Below are positions 8,992 through 18,934 of a stretch of DNA of 64,000 nucleotides, one piece after another. Made by a program: the position numbers and the translations under genes. Source of the stretch: Rhodocyclales bacterium GT-UBC (GTDB lineage Bacteria > Pseudomonadota > Gammaproteobacteria > Burkholderiales > Rhodocyclaceae); contig QXPY01000005.1 in assembly GCA_003583745.1 (NCBI GenBank), positions 248,001 through 312,000 on the forward strand, written 5' to 3'. The notes under the pieces were generated by a model. The model searched no databases. It was given only the letters and a program-made list of their open reading frames with translations, and had not been told where the DNA came from. The number at the start of each line of letters is the position of its first letter. The first letter of the stretch is position 1.

Positions 8992-9606
8992 TCAACATCC
9001 GGAAACGGTCAGCCCGCTGATCGAGGCCGCTGAGCTGGCTACGGTTGGCTGGGCATAGGTGAAAAAGCAGGTTGAGGCATCGGTTGCACCGACCACGCTG
9101 AAGGTCGCGATGCCGCCGTTTGCCGTATAGGTATAACCCTCGGCCTCCAGTTGGGTCTGATTCGGATTGTAAATCCCGGTCAGGCCGGCCATCGCCAGGA
9201 TGCCGGGATTTCCGCCCAGGGCCGTGGCCTCCGGATAGCCGAAAACCATGTAAACCAGGCCGCTCTCGGTACAGACGGTGCCGGTAGCGCCATTGCTGTT
9301 ATTGGCCTTGATACCCGTCGTCACGCAATTGGTCGTATCGGCCACACCGCCGCGCGACAAGGTCGTCGCATGCACCAAGGCCGCACCGGCCGAAACGCTG
9401 CCCCGTGCCGCCTGCAATTTGGCGATACGTGCGTCACGCTGCAGGTTGATGAAGCGGGGCAAGGCAACTGCGGCAAGAATGCCGAGAATGATCACGACGA
9501 CAATCAGTTCGATCAGCGTGAAACCCTGCTGGTGAATTTGCCTTCTGGATTGAACGGAGCGGGCCATTGCATTTGTATTCATCATCAAGTTTGTTACTTT
9601 AGTCAT
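8992..9606 (-). CDS. mshB: MSHA pilin MshB
   Basis: 204 residues from ATG 9606. The prepilin motif [18 protein letters not shown] lies after an unusually long 28-residue leader. The start is supported by AGGTGG just upstream, though its spacing is very short; internal ATGs would give shorter leaders (15-21 residues) but lack ribosome sites. The mature domain is larger than MshA, with four or more Cys (NCVTTG, VCTES, CFFTY, VSGC). It lies between mshF and mshA, the MshB position in the Vibrio order. Whether it is a major or accessory subunit cannot be told from sequence. Confidence 0.83.
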   Translation of the reverse strand: MTKVTNLMMNTNAMARSVQSRRQIHQQGFTLIELIVVVIILGILAAVALPRFINLQRDARIAKLQAARGSVSAGAALVHATTLSRGGVADTTNCVTTGIKANNSNGATGTVCTESGLVYMVFGYPEATALGGNPGILAMAGLTGIYNPNQTQLEAEGYTYTANGGIATFSVVGATDASTCFFTYAQPTVASSAASISGLTVSGC

Positions 9607-9612
9607 AGCCAC

Positions 9613-10056
9613 CTACTTTCTCAAGACCTGTTGCGGTTTATCTTCCAGTCTTTGCAAGCCGATCCCACGCAGCACGCCGCGGCTTTCTTCCTGACCGGCA
9701 TTACGGGTCAGGCGAAAGCGGGCGAGATGGCCGTCACGGAAACGATAGGCCAGTACCTTGTCATGTGAGTCGTAGTACCAGACCGATACGTCCTCGGGCT
9801 CCCGATCGAGCACCCCGCGATAATGAGTCAAGGGTGTAGCCAGCCAATCGGCCGGATTGTCGCTTTGCGGCAAGGATCCGCCAAAGGCTTCGCGATGGCT
9901 CAATTTTTCGAGAATCGCCGCCCGAATCGCGGCCGACTCCAGTTGTACGCCCGACTCTTCCATGGTGTCCCGAGCCCTTTCCAGACTTCGCAACAAGACC
10001 ACGCCCAATACACAAAGCAGGATGACCACGACGAAAAACTCGAAATTCCGCCGCAT
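9613..10056 (-). CDS. mshF: MSHA biogenesis protein MshF
   Basis: 147 residues: a single N-terminal membrane helix (about 5-23, FFVVVILLCVLGVVLLRSL) followed by a soluble charged domain. This small bitopic protein sits between the platform gene mshG and the pilin gene mshB, the place of MshF. Its exact role is not established; it is presumed to belong to the assembly platform. The ATG at 10056 is four bases downstream of the mshG stop and the gene ends six bases before the mshB start, so all three are cotranscribed. Confidence 0.78.
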   Translation of the reverse strand: MRRNFEFFVVVILLCVLGVVLLRSLERARDTMEESGVQLESAAIRAAILEKLSHREAFGGSLPQSDNPADWLATPLTHYRGVLDREPEDVSVWYYDSHDKVLAYRFRDGHLARFRLTRNAGQEESRGVLRGIGLQRLEDKPQQVLRK

Positions 10057-10060
10057 CGTC

Positions 10061-11290
10061 TCATCGTTTTATGGCGACCTTGCCGAGATCCCACATCGGC
10101 AGGAAGATGCCCAACGCCAGCACCAGAACCATCGCCCCCAGACAGACGATGAGAATCGGCTCGATCTGCTGCCCCAGGGTCTTCAACTCGTATTCGACCT
10201 CGCGCTGGTACATCTGCCCGATCTCTTCCATCATGTCATCGAGCGCCCCCGACTCCTCGCCGACCGCAACCATTTGCAGGACGACCGGCGTGAAAAATGC
10301 CGAGGCAATGGCGGCCCGCAACACGCTTTCGCCGCGCTCGACGGTATCCCGCATGCCCTCGATTTTTGCGGCGATGTAGCTGTTGTCCACCGTCTGGGCG
10401 GCATTGGTCAACGCCTGCATCACCGGCACCCCGCTCCGGGTGCTGAGCGCAAAGCTTCGCGAAAACCGAGCCATCGCCGCCTTGCGGACGATCTTGCCGG
10501 CAACGGGTATCCTCAGCGCAATCGCCTCCCAGCGCATTCGCCCTTTCACCGTTCTGACCCAGGCCCGAAAAACCAGGGCGAGGCCGATCACCGCAATCAA
10601 CATGGCAGGCCACCAATTCACCATAAAGTGCGATACGGCGAGCAATACGCGCGTCATCAAAGGCAGTTCCGCACCGAAGCCTTCGAACACCTTGGCGAAG
10701 GCCGGAATGACGAAAAGATTGACCACCACCATGGCTGCCACCATCGCCAGAACGACGAACATCGGATAGCGCAGCGCCGACTTCACCTGTTCGCGCATGT
10801 AGCGCTCGAACTCCAGGTGATCGAACAAGCGCAGGAAGATCTCGTCGAGCAGACCGGTAGCTTCGCCGACGCGAACCATAGACACATAGAACGGCGTAAA
10901 TACCTTGGGATGTCGAGCCAGGGATACCGAGAGTTCCCGCCCGGCCTCCAGGCTCTCCCGGACATCGCGTACCACTTCCCGCATGGCCGGGTTGATCGCC
11001 GATTCCTGCAAGCCGTTCAATGCCCGCATGATGGGCACACCAGCTTTTAGCAAGGTATGCAACTGACGCGAGAAGAGCAGAACATCGACGTGATGCACCT
11101 TCGGCTTGAACAAGCGAAAGGCCTTATCCTGGTTCGCTGCCTTCGCCTTGCTTCGGGTCTCCTCGATGGTTACGGGTGTAATCCCGCGCCCCAGCAACAT
11201 ATCGGCGACGCCACCGGAGGAGGTCCCTTCGAGAACCCCTTCAACCAGCTTGCCGCCGCTATCACGACCCTTGAAGGCAAAATTGGCCAC
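10061..11290 (-). CDS. mshG: MSHA inner-membrane platform protein MshG (GspF/PilC family)
   Basis: 409 residues with two tandem T2SSF domains (roughly 65-190 and 270-395) and three membrane segments, the last near the C-terminus (about 375-400, LVLALGIFLPMWDLG). Proteins of this family form the rotor-like core at the inner membrane on which the extension ATPase acts. The gene starts with GTG at 11290, with AGGAA upstream overlapping the mshE stop region. It lies directly downstream of the ATPase gene mshE, a conserved pairing. Length is normal for the family. Confidence 0.92.
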   Translation of the reverse strand: MANFAFKGRDSGGKLVEGVLEGTSSGGVADMLLGRGITPVTIEETRSKAKAANQDKAFRLFKPKVHHVDVLLFSRQLHTLLKAGVPIMRALNGLQESAINPAMREVVRDVRESLEAGRELSVSLARHPKVFTPFYVSMVRVGEATGLLDEIFLRLFDHLEFERYMREQVKSALRYPMFVVLAMVAAMVVVNLFVIPAFAKVFEGFGAELPLMTRVLLAVSHFMVNWWPAMLIAVIGLALVFRAWVRTVKGRMRWEAIALRIPVAGKIVRKAAMARFSRSFALSTRSGVPVMQALTNAAQTVDNSYIAAKIEGMRDTVERGESVLRAAIASAFFTPVVLQMVAVGEESGALDDMMEEIGQMYQREVEYELKTLGQQIEPILIVCLGAMVLVLALGIFLPMWDLGKVAIKR

Positions 11291-11296
11291 GCTGGC

Positions 11297-13006
11297 TTAT
11301 TCCTCGAACTGATTACTGATCCGCATGGCTTCGGCGACCGTTGTCGTCCCGGCCAGAACCAGACGCACCGCATCGCGGCGCAGCGTTTCACCGGCCATCT
11401 GCTGTCGGGCGACCCGCATGAAATCGCCGGGGTCCCCCTGATTGACCGCTTCGACGACGGCATCGCTCATTTCGAGGAATTCGTATACCCCGCTGCGCCC
11501 CTGGTAACCGGTATTGGCACAATGGGCGCACCCTCTCCCATGATGGTAGGTGTGCTGATCGATGTTTGTCCCCAATTCATAGTGCAGCCATTCGCGCTCG
11601 GCCGGCGCCAGGGTGTAGGGCTCACGGCAGTTGCTGCAGATCACCCGAACCAGACGCTGCGCCACCACCATGTGGACAGACAAGGCGACCATGTAGCGCG
11701 GGATGCCCATGTCGAGCAGGCGAATCGGCGTCGAAATGGCATCGTTGGTATGCAGGGTGGAGAGCACGAGGTGGCCGGTCATTGCCGCGCGCATACCGAT
11801 TTCCGCCGTTTCCTGGTCGCGCATTTCCCCGATCAGGACGATATCCGGATCCTGACGCAAAACCGTGCGCAGCACCCGAGAAAAGGACAAGTCGATTTTT
11901 TCATGAACTTGTACCTGGTTCAGTCCCGGCAATCGGTACTCGACCGGGTCTTCAACGGTAATGACCTTCTTTTCACTGCTATTGAGTTCATTCAGCGCAG
12001 CGTAGAGCGTCGTTGTTTTCCCGGAACCGGTCGGACCGGTCACCAGGACCATCCCGCTGGGGCGCTTCAAGGCATAACGGAAACGTTCAAGCACGCGCGA
12101 CGGCATGCCGACCCTGTCCAGACCGAGCAGGCCGGTGTTCTGGTTGAGCAGGCGCATGACGATCGACTCGCCATATTGCGTCGGCAATGTTGAAATCCGC
12201 ACATCAACCGGATTGGCCCGGACCTTGATGTGAAAACGACCATCCTGGGGGAGACGTTTTTCGGAAATATCCAGGCCCGACATCAACTTCAGACGCAAAG
12301 CCACCGCCGAGGAAATTTTGGGATCGGCTTCGGTCTGAACATGCAGAACGCCGTCGATACGAAAACGAATCCGCAAGCCGCGCTCCTGCGGCTCGAAGTG
12401 GATATCGGATGCGCGCAGGCGCATGGCCTCCTCGAACACCGTCTGCAACAGTTTGACGACCGGTGCATCCTCCGCCCCCGGGGTCAAGCCAAGCAGGTCG
12501 CCGAACTCGATCGGAATATCGCCCAGCTCGGCAGTCAGCTCCTTGGCCAGGCCGGTGATCTGCTCGCCACGGTGATAGACCCGATCAACCATGCTGAGCA
12601 GCTGGCTCTCGGTTACCACTGCCAGGTCGATCTCGCGTTTTACATGACGAACGATCTCGTCATAAGCCTGCAGGTCGGTCGGATCGGAAAGGCCGACCTG
12701 CAGTCGACCGTCCGGCAATTGATCGAGGACAAGCGCCCGATAACGTCTGGCCGGGGCCTCCGGCAGCAATTTGATGAGATCGGGCTTGGGGGTGAAACTC
12801 TTGAGATCGATGAAGGGAATGCGCAACTGGCGAGCCAGTGCCTGGGAAATTCCTTCTTCGGTGACGTAGCCGCATTCGACGAAGACGCGTCCCAGCTTGC
12901 GGCCGGTGCGTTTTTGCTCATCCAGGGAGAGCTTGAGTTGCTCTTCGGTGAGCAACCCCTGCTGGATCAGCAAGTCGCCCAAACGTACCTTTTGCGGGGG
13001 GGGCAT
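11297..13006 (-). CDS. mshE: MSHA pilus extension ATPase MshE with c-di-GMP-binding MshEN domain
   Basis: 569 residues. The N-terminus carries two tandem MshEN motifs of the form RLGxxLxxxGxxxxxxLxxxLxxQ: the first begins RLGDLLIQQGLL and ends LSLDEQ, the second begins KLGRVFVECGYV and ends ALARQ. In Vibrio MshE this module binds cyclic-di-GMP and controls pilus extension. The ATPase core follows with Walker A GPTGSGKTTTL (about residue 325), Asp/His boxes and a Cys-pair zinc element (CSNC and CAHC). ATG 13006 is chosen because GGAG precedes it; an in-frame TTG at 13018 contains that ribosome site. It is the first gene of the pilus operon, so expression probably starts in the 116-base AT-rich gap upstream. 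Confidence 0.93.
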   Translation of the reverse strand: MPPPQKVRLGDLLIQQGLLTEEQLKLSLDEQKRTGRKLGRVFVECGYVTEEGISQALARQLRIPFIDLKSFTPKPDLIKLLPEAPARRYRALVLDQLPDGRLQVGLSDPTDLQAYDEIVRHVKREIDLAVVTESQLLSMVDRVYHRGEQITGLAKELTAELGDIPIEFGDLLGLTPGAEDAPVVKLLQTVFEEAMRLRASDIHFEPQERGLRIRFRIDGVLHVQTEADPKISSAVALRLKLMSGLDISEKRLPQDGRFHIKVRANPVDVRISTLPTQYGESIVMRLLNQNTGLLGLDRVGMPSRVLERFRYALKRPSGMVLVTGPTGSGKTTTLYAALNELNSSEKKVITVEDPVEYRLPGLNQVQVHEKIDLSFSRVLRTVLRQDPDIVLIGEMRDQETAEIGMRAAMTGHLVLSTLHTNDAISTPIRLLDMGIPRYMVALSVHMVVAQRLVRVICSNCREPYTLAPAEREWLHYELGTNIDQHTYHHGRGCAHCANTGYQGRSGVYEFLEMSDAVVEAVNQGDPGDFMRVARQQMAGETLRRDAVRLVLAGTTTVAEAMRISNQFEE

Positions 13007-13134
13007 CCCAATCTCCAAAATACATTAATAAACTGCGTTAACAATATGACTTTACAGCAATAGTTTTCACAGTAGACTTTTTTTGAAAATCCGACAAGGC
13101 AATCCCCCGCCATCTGCGGGTTAAAAATCGCCAA

Positions 13135-14421
13135 TCAATGATGGCGGGTGCCGCTACGGTGAGCACGCTGTCCGTCTGACTTGCCGGCCCCCGCCTTCTT
13201 GGCCGGAGCCCGCCCCGGCTGCTGGGCCGGCTTGCGCCCACCGCGCGGCGGCTGAACCGGACGCGGCGCAGCCTGCGCGGACTGCTCGAACCCTTCGATC
13301 ACGACCCGCTCCAGAGAACGTTTGATGAGCTTTTCGATATCGCGCAAGTTAGCCCGTTCGTCGTGGCACACCAGCGAAATGGCTTCGCCCTCCATGCCGG
13401 CACGGCCGGTTCGACCGATCCGGTGCACGTAGTCTTCTGCCACATTGGGCAACTCATAGTTGATGACGTATGGCAAGGCATCGATATCGATACCGCGAGC
13501 GGCAATATCGGTCGCGACCAGGGCAACCAGCTTACCCTCCTTGAACTCGCTCAAGACTCGGGTGCGCGCCCCCTGCGATTTATCGCCGTGAATCGCCGCC
13601 GCCTTGATACCCGCCTTGTCCAGCGTTCGGGCCAGCGCATCGGCACCATGCTTGGTCCGCGCGAAGATCAAGACCTGATGCCAGCCACGGGTCTCAAAAA
13701 GGTGGCAGAGCAAGGCCTTCTTTTTCTCGCGATCGGTTTCGATAACGCGTTGCGTAACGGTTTCCGCAGCCGTGTTACGTGGTGCAACATCGACCGACGC
13801 GGGATTGTGCAGCAGGCTGTTCGCCAATTCGCGAATCTCGGGCGAGAACGTAGCCGAGAACATCAAGTTCTGCCGTTGCTTGGGCAACAAGGCGATGACC
13901 TTACGGATATCGCGGATGAAACCCATGTCGAGCATGCGATCCGCCTCGTCGAGAACGAAAATTTCAATCCGCGACAAATCGACGGTACGTTGCTGCAGAT
14001 GGTCGAGCAGACGTCCCGGCGTAGCGACCAGGATATCGACCCCACGCCGCAGGTTGGCGATTTGCGGATTGATGCCGACTCCGCCGAAAACCGCCAGAGA
14101 ATTGATCGGCAAGTGCTTGCCGTAGGTGCGGACACTTTCCTCGACCTGAATCGCCAACTCGCGGGTTGGCACCAGCACCAGAACTCGTGGCGCTTTGGAG
14201 ATCCTGGTCAGACGGTCATTCGGGCCGCTCGCCAAACGATGCAGGATGGGCAGCGTGAAGCCGGCCGTCTTACCGGTCCCGGTCTGGGCGGTCGCCATCA
14301 AGTCGCGACCGGTCATGACAGCCGGGATCGCCTGCTGCTGAATCGGTGTAGGTGTGTCGTAGCCTTGCTCGGCGACGGCGCGCTGGATTTCGGCGCAAAG
14401 GCCGAGGTCGGTAAATTGCAT
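13135..14421 (-). CDS. rhlE: DEAD-box ATP-dependent RNA helicase, RhlE type
   Basis: 428 residues with all DEAD-box motifs in order: Q motif [10 protein letters not shown], motif [19 protein letters not shown] ([12 protein letters not shown]), SAT, and HRIGRTGR near residue 335. The C-terminus is a basic Pro/Gly/Ala tail (about 370-428), as in RhlE proteins that act on structured RNA and ribosome precursors. The ATG at 14421 is preceded by GGAG. The gene is monocistronic or weakly linked to the upstream HD-GYP gene 41 bases away. RhlE rather than DbpA or SrmB is inferred from length and tail composition. Confidence 0.88.
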   Translation of the reverse strand: MQFTDLGLCAEIQRAVAEQGYDTPTPIQQQAIPAVMTGRDLMATAQTGTGKTAGFTLPILHRLASGPNDRLTRISKAPRVLVLVPTRELAIQVEESVRTYGKHLPINSLAVFGGVGINPQIANLRRGVDILVATPGRLLDHLQQRTVDLSRIEIFVLDEADRMLDMGFIRDIRKVIALLPKQRQNLMFSATFSPEIRELANSLLHNPASVDVAPRNTAAETVTQRVIETDREKKKALLCHLFETRGWHQVLIFARTKHGADALARTLDKAGIKAAAIHGDKSQGARTRVLSEFKEGKLVALVATDIAARGIDIDALPYVINYELPNVAEDYVHRIGRTGRAGMEGEAISLVCHDERANLRDIEKLIKRSLERVVIEGFEQSAQAAPRPVQPPRGGRKPAQQPGRAPAKKAGAGKSDGQRAHRSGTRHH

Positions 14422-14462
14422 GGAAAACTCCGAAAAGGGGGATGACCTGCACCGAGCGAAGC

Positions 14463-15704
14463 TCAGTGCACGCCTTCGATGTAGTAGTCGACCCGACCGC
14501 GTGGCGCCAGGTACTCGACGACCTCGATGGGCAATTTGGCCGGGCTGATTGCACTCTCGACCTTGGCGTCGGCCTCGTGCAAATCGATGAGAAGCGCTTC
14601 GCTACGCGGCACGCTCGGGTCGTAGAGCATGATCAGCGGGTGCAGCAGATCAGCACTGTTGGTTTCGACAACCAATCCGACGCTACCGTCGCTCAGCGCG
14701 ACAAAACAACCAGGTGGATAGACTCCGACGGCTTTGACGAACAGTTTGAGCAGTTCGGGATCGAAATGTTTCTGCTCGTCCCTGAACATCACCGCAACGG
14801 CTTCAGCCGGCGTACGCGCCGTCTTCAGGTCGAATGGATTGCATAAATTGTCGTAACGATTGGCAATCGCCGCCATGCGAGCCAAGCGCGGTATCTTCTC
14901 GCCCAACAGTCGATTGGGAAAACCGCTGCCATCCCAGCGCTCATGGTGGCAGGCAATGACATTGCGAACCGGCACGGGCAACTCGCGGATGCTGGCCGCG
15001 TTCTTGATGCCATATCCAACATGCGCCTGGTAGAACTGCTCTTCGCTGGTCGTGCGATGGGCATTACGCAGCACCCGGGCCGGAACATCAACCTTGCCCA
15101 AATCGTGCAGCATGGCGCCGAGCCCCAGAAAGCGCATGTCCTCCTCACCCAGTCCGGCAGCCTTGCCGAGCAAAAGAGAAAGCACCAGGACGTTCATGGC
15201 GTGATGCGCCAGACCTGGCTCTTTGGTCTTCATATTCACCAGGTGTACTGCCACGCTCTCGGTATCGAGCAGGTTGCCGACCATGCGACCGACCGTGGAC
15301 TTCGCCCGGCTATAGGATTCGTTGGGGCGCGCGGCGAGATCGCGCAACACGTCGCCGACCCCGGAAGCCTCTTGTTCGAACAGTCTCTCGCAGCGTGCCA
15401 GTCCTTCCCGTTGCTGACGCACCCGCTCGCTGCGCTCGCGCTTGGCATCGAGCATGGAACCGAGGACGGCAGCGGAGAAGTCCTCCTCGGCCGGCACCTC
15501 CTGCGACTCCGGCAAGGGTTGCGCAGTACTCCGCGCCGGGTCCCATTCCACCGTTTGCAAACCGAGGCTACGCAGGACCTTGATCTGCTCCTGGCTGCTC
15601 AATCGAAAATGACTGAGCAGGAAAGGATGGTCGAACCACTTGATCCCGGTGATCGAAATGAAGATCCCGGGCTGAAGACGATCAACCGAGACCGTCGGCT
15701 TCAT
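14463..15704 (-). CDS. HD-GYP domain protein with N-terminal DUF3391, putative c-di-GMP phosphodiesterase
   Basis: 413 residues. An N-terminal DUF3391-like region (1-125, starting with a conserved [19 protein letters not shown] stretch) precedes an HD-GYP domain. Metal ligands are visible: HH at about 167-168, HD at 200-201 (MLHDLGK), HHE at 253-255 and DGSGFP at 258-263. The family signature is GYP; here Tyr is Phe (GFP). HD-GYP enzymes hydrolyse cyclic-di-GMP to pGpG or GMP. The gene is the last of the fimV-to-metZ operon, its ATG overlapping the metZ stop (15704, ATGA). Activity is likely because the metal-binding residues are intact, but the motif variant leaves room for doubt. Confidence 0.87.
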   Translation of the reverse strand: MKPTVSVDRLQPGIFISITGIKWFDHPFLLSHFRLSSQEQIKVLRSLGLQTVEWDPARSTAQPLPESQEVPAEEDFSAAVLGSMLDAKRERSERVRQQREGLARCERLFEQEASGVGDVLRDLAARPNESYSRAKSTVGRMVGNLLDTESVAVHLVNMKTKEPGLAHHAMNVLVLSLLLGKAAGLGEEDMRFLGLGAMLHDLGKVDVPARVLRNAHRTTSEEQFYQAHVGYGIKNAASIRELPVPVRNVIACHHERWDGSGFPNRLLGEKIPRLARMAAIANRYDNLCNPFDLKTARTPAEAVAVMFRDEQKHFDPELLKLFVKAVGVYPPGCFVALSDGSVGLVVETNSADLLHPLIMLYDPSVPRSEALLIDLHEADAKVESAISPAKLPIEVVEYLAPRGRVDYYIEGVH

Positions 15705-16888
15705 CAGTCGATCATGGACAGGCCGCGTTCGAGATCGGCCTGCAAATCTTCAACCGCCTCGAGACCGACTGCGATACGCAGCAAGCCTTCGCCTATCCCC
15801 GCAGCGGCCCGCGCCTCGGGTGAAATACGGCCATGCGTTGTCGACGCGGGATGGGTAATGGTCGTTTTCGTGTCGCCGAGATTTGCGGTGATCGACAGGA
15901 GCTGACAATGGTCGACCACGGCCCAAGCCTGCTCGCGCCCGCCCTTGACCTCGAAGGAAACGATCGCGCCGCCGGATTTTTGCTGCGCCTTCGCCAGATC
16001 ATGCTGCGGATGCGAGGGCAAACCGGGATAAAACACGCGCGCCACCTTCGGGTGGGCCTCAAGCCACGCAGCTAGACGAGCGGCATTGGCAGCCTGTGCC
16101 TCGACACGCAACTTGAGCGTTTCCAATCCCTTGAGCAGCACCCAGGCATTGAATGCCGACAAGGTAGGCCCCGCCGTCCGCAAGTACTTGAAAACCTCTT
16201 CCGTCAGCTTCTTTGGACCGCACACGGCACCGCCGAGCACACGCCCCTGCCCGTCCAGATACTTGGTGGCGGAATGAACAACGAGGTCGGCTCCCAAAGC
16301 CAGAGGACTTTGCAGAATGGGCGTACAGAAGCAATTATCCACCGCAACCAGAATGCCTTTCGCGTGGGCAATTTCGGACAGAACCCGGATATCGGCAATT
16401 TCAGTCAGCGGATTCGACGGCGTTTCAAGGAAAAAAAGCTTGGTCTCGGGCCGGATCGCAGCTTCCCAAGCAGTCGGATCGGTATGCGACACGAAGGTCG
16501 TGCTGATGCCGGTCCGCGACAGGATGTTGTTGAAGAGCTGCACGGTTGCACCGAACAGGCTGTTCGAGGCGACGATGTGGTCGCCCTGCTTGAGGTGCGC
16601 CAGACACAGGGCCATGATCGCCGACATGCCACTCGCGGTGGCAACGCAATCCTCGGCACCCTCAAGCGCCGCGAGGCGTTCCTCGAACATGCTCACGGTC
16701 GGATTCGAGAAACGCGCGTAGACGTTGCCGACCTCTTCGCCGGAGAAACGCTTGGCAGCCTGGGCCGCACTCTTGAACACGAAGCTCGACGTCAGGTAGA
16801 GCGCCTCGGAGTGTTCGCCGAACTGGCTACGCTCCTGGCCGGCACGAACCGCCAGGGTTTCCGGCTGATAACGGGGCTGGTCGCTCAT
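15704..16888 (-). CDS. metZ: O-succinylhomoserine sulfhydrylase
   Basis: 394 residues, PLP-dependent Cys/Met metabolism family. The PLP lysine lies in HSATKYLDGQG (about residue 210), with YARFSNPT and a C-terminal SLGD-like ITANLGDTKT motif. The enzyme makes homocysteine from O-succinylhomoserine and sulfide. The features LGGAVCGP and the location right after purF favour MetZ over MetB or MetY, an order common in beta- and gammaproteobacteria. The start ATG 16888 overlaps the purF stop (ATGA), and the metZ stop overlaps the HD-GYP start. The frame is open upstream but those codons belong to purF in another frame. Confidence 0.92.
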   Translation of the reverse strand: MSDQPRYQPETLAVRAGQERSQFGEHSEALYLTSSFVFKSAAQAAKRFSGEEVGNVYARFSNPTVSMFEERLAALEGAEDCVATASGMSAIMALCLAHLKQGDHIVASNSLFGATVQLFNNILSRTGISTTFVSHTDPTAWEAAIRPETKLFFLETPSNPLTEIADIRVLSEIAHAKGILVAVDNCFCTPILQSPLALGADLVVHSATKYLDGQGRVLGGAVCGPKKLTEEVFKYLRTAGPTLSAFNAWVLLKGLETLKLRVEAQAANAARLAAWLEAHPKVARVFYPGLPSHPQHDLAKAQQKSGGAIVSFEVKGGREQAWAVVDHCQLLSITANLGDTKTTITHPASTTHGRISPEARAAAGIGEGLLRIAVGLEAVEDLQADLERGLSMID

Positions 16889-18429
16889 CAATCCTGCCCC
16901 GCCGCCAGACCGAGCACCAATTGCTGCGAGGCCTTGCCATCGCCATCCTCGTCGTTGCCCTTGTTGGCCTTGCCGCCTCCTCGCTTGCCCTCGACCGCAT
17001 CGAGGTAATACTCGTCGATATCGCCAGTGATGTAGCAACCGTCGAAACAGGAAGCATCAAAGACCGTCAGGTCGCTGCGGATCGAAGTGATCGACTGCTT
17101 CAACGCTTCAAGATCCTGATAGACCAGCGCATCGGCGCCGATCTCGGAGGCGATCCCGGCATCGTCGCGGCCAGTGGCAATCAGCTCAGCGCGGGTTGGC
17201 ATGTCAATGCCGTAAACATTCGGGAAACGGACCGGTGGTGCGGCCGAAGCAAAATAGACCTTGATCGCGCCCGCGGCACGGGCCATGTCGACAATCTCGC
17301 GACTCGTCGTGCCACGGACGATCGAGTCGTCAACCAGCAGGACCCGCTTGCCCTTGAATTCCTGGCCAACCGTATTCAGCTTCTGACGCACCGATTTCTT
17401 GCGCATGGCTTGGCCGGGCATGATGAAGGTCCGACCGACATAGCGGTTCTTGACGAAGCCTTCGCGGAACGGAATGCCCAGTGCCTGGGCCAATTGCATG
17501 GCGGACGGACGACTCGAATCGGGAATCGGGATGACGACGTCGATCTCATCGACCGGAATGTGTTTCTTGACCTTCTCCGCCAGGAACTCGCCCATGGCCA
17601 GACGCGACTCGTAGACGGAAACACCGTCGATGACCGAATCCGGGCGGGCCAGATAGACGTATTCGAAAATACAGGGAGCATAGGTCGCCTGCTGCGCGCA
17701 TTGACGGCTGTGCAATTGGTGTTGCAGGTCGATGAACACTGCTTCGCCCGGCTCAATATCGCGCACCATCTGAAAGCCGAGCGTATCGAGCGCAACCGAC
17801 TCGGAGGAAACCAGATATTCCATTCCATCAGGCGTTTCGTTCTGCCCGTAAACCAAGGGACGGATACCGTTCGGATCGCGGAAAGCCAGCAAACCGTAAC
17901 CAGCAATCAGTGCGACCACGGCATAGGCCCCGCGGCAACGACGATGCACGCCGGCCACCGCCTGGAAAATGCTGTCGATATCGAGTTCGTAGCCATGCGA
18001 AGCGGCCTGCAGCTCATGCGCCAGCACATTGAGCAGGACTTCGGAATCGGAATTGGTATTGATATGTCGACGATCGAGTCGGAACATCTCGCCCTTCAAT
18101 TGCTCGGCATTGGTCAGATTGCCGTTATGGCCCAGCACGATGCCAAACGGCGAATTGACGTAGAAGGGTTGGGCCTCGGCAAAATTGTAGGCTGACCCGG
18201 CCGTCGGATAACGAACATGGCCGATACCGGCATTGCCCGGCAAGGCACGCATGTTGCGGGTACGGAAGACATCGCGCACCAGCCCCGGCCCTTTGTGCAG
18301 ATGGAAGGTATTGCCTTCGACTGTTGCAATGCCAGCTGCATCCTGACCACGGTGCTGCAGCACCATCAGGCCATCATAAAGCAACTGGTTGACCGGCGAT
18401 GTCGCCATCACTCCGAGAATCCCGCACAT
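16888..18429 (-). CDS. purF: Amidophosphoribosyltransferase
   Basis: 513 residues. It catalyses the first committed step of purine synthesis, forming phosphoribosylamine from PRPP and glutamine. The protein begins MCGILGVM, giving the N-terminal catalytic Cys of class II glutamine amidotransferases after Met removal; the PRPP-binding motif VLLVDDSIVRGTTS lies near residue 365. The start is fixed by that Cys and preceded by a GGAAG. It follows cvpA by 13 bases, the classical cvpA-purF pair. The C-terminal extension is rich in Gly and Lys, as in other Rhodocyclales-like PurF. Confidence 0.96.
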   Translation of the reverse strand: MCGILGVMATSPVNQLLYDGLMVLQHRGQDAAGIATVEGNTFHLHKGPGLVRDVFRTRNMRALPGNAGIGHVRYPTAGSAYNFAEAQPFYVNSPFGIVLGHNGNLTNAEQLKGEMFRLDRRHINTNSDSEVLLNVLAHELQAASHGYELDIDSIFQAVAGVHRRCRGAYAVVALIAGYGLLAFRDPNGIRPLVYGQNETPDGMEYLVSSESVALDTLGFQMVRDIEPGEAVFIDLQHQLHSRQCAQQATYAPCIFEYVYLARPDSVIDGVSVYESRLAMGEFLAEKVKKHIPVDEIDVVIPIPDSSRPSAMQLAQALGIPFREGFVKNRYVGRTFIMPGQAMRKKSVRQKLNTVGQEFKGKRVLLVDDSIVRGTTSREIVDMARAAGAIKVYFASAAPPVRFPNVYGIDMPTRAELIATGRDDAGIASEIGADALVYQDLEALKQSITSIRSDLTVFDASCFDGCYITGDIDEYYLDAVEGKRGGGKANKGNDEDGDGKASQQLVLGLAAGQD

Positions 18430-18442
18430 AGTTTCTTCCTGC

Positions 18443-18934
18443 CTAGCTGAATCGAATTCGTTTTGCCAAATCATCCGGCAGCCAATTCCTGGCCACCATG
18501 ACGGCGATTTCCAAAGGCGGTGCAAAGGTCGCTTCACGCCACCAAGCCTGTTTCGGTGCCGAGGTCATCCCCCCCAGTCCGACCAGAACCATAGTCACCA
18601 GCACACCCCGCACCAAGCCAAATACCATGCCCAACAAGCGGTCCGAGACGGACAGCCCCAAGGCCTTGACCATACTTCGTACCGCCATGCGCACCAGCGA
18701 CATGGCCACCAGCACGCCCACAAATATCAACACGCAACCCGCCAAAGTCCGCACTGCCGGATCGGCAATACCGGCAAAGACGGCCACACCGACCTGCGTT
18801 CCAAACTCGATCGCGGCAAATATCGCCAGCGCCCATGCCATCAACGCAATCACTTCGCCGACGACGCCGCGCCACAGTCCGAACAACAAAGACAGGCCGA
18901 CGATGCCGATCACGACATAGTCAAAAACAGTCAT
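18443..18934 (-). CDS. cvpA: CvpA family inner-membrane protein
   Basis: 163 residues with four predicted membrane helices (near 3-22, 28-48, 60-82 and 102-122). CvpA is needed for colicin V production in E. coli and more broadly for envelope homeostasis; its molecular activity is unclear. The start ATG 18934 overlaps the dedD stop (18931-18933), and purF follows by 13 bases, so dedD-cvpA-purF is one transcript. Confidence 0.9.
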   Translation of the reverse strand: MTVFDYVVIGIVGLSLLFGLWRGVVGEVIALMAWALAIFAAIEFGTQVGVAVFAGIADPAVRTLAGCVLIFVGVLVAMSLVRMAVRSMVKALGLSVSDRLLGMVFGLVRGVLVTMVLVGLGGMTSAPKQAWWREATFAPPLEIAVMVARNWLPDDLAKRIRFS

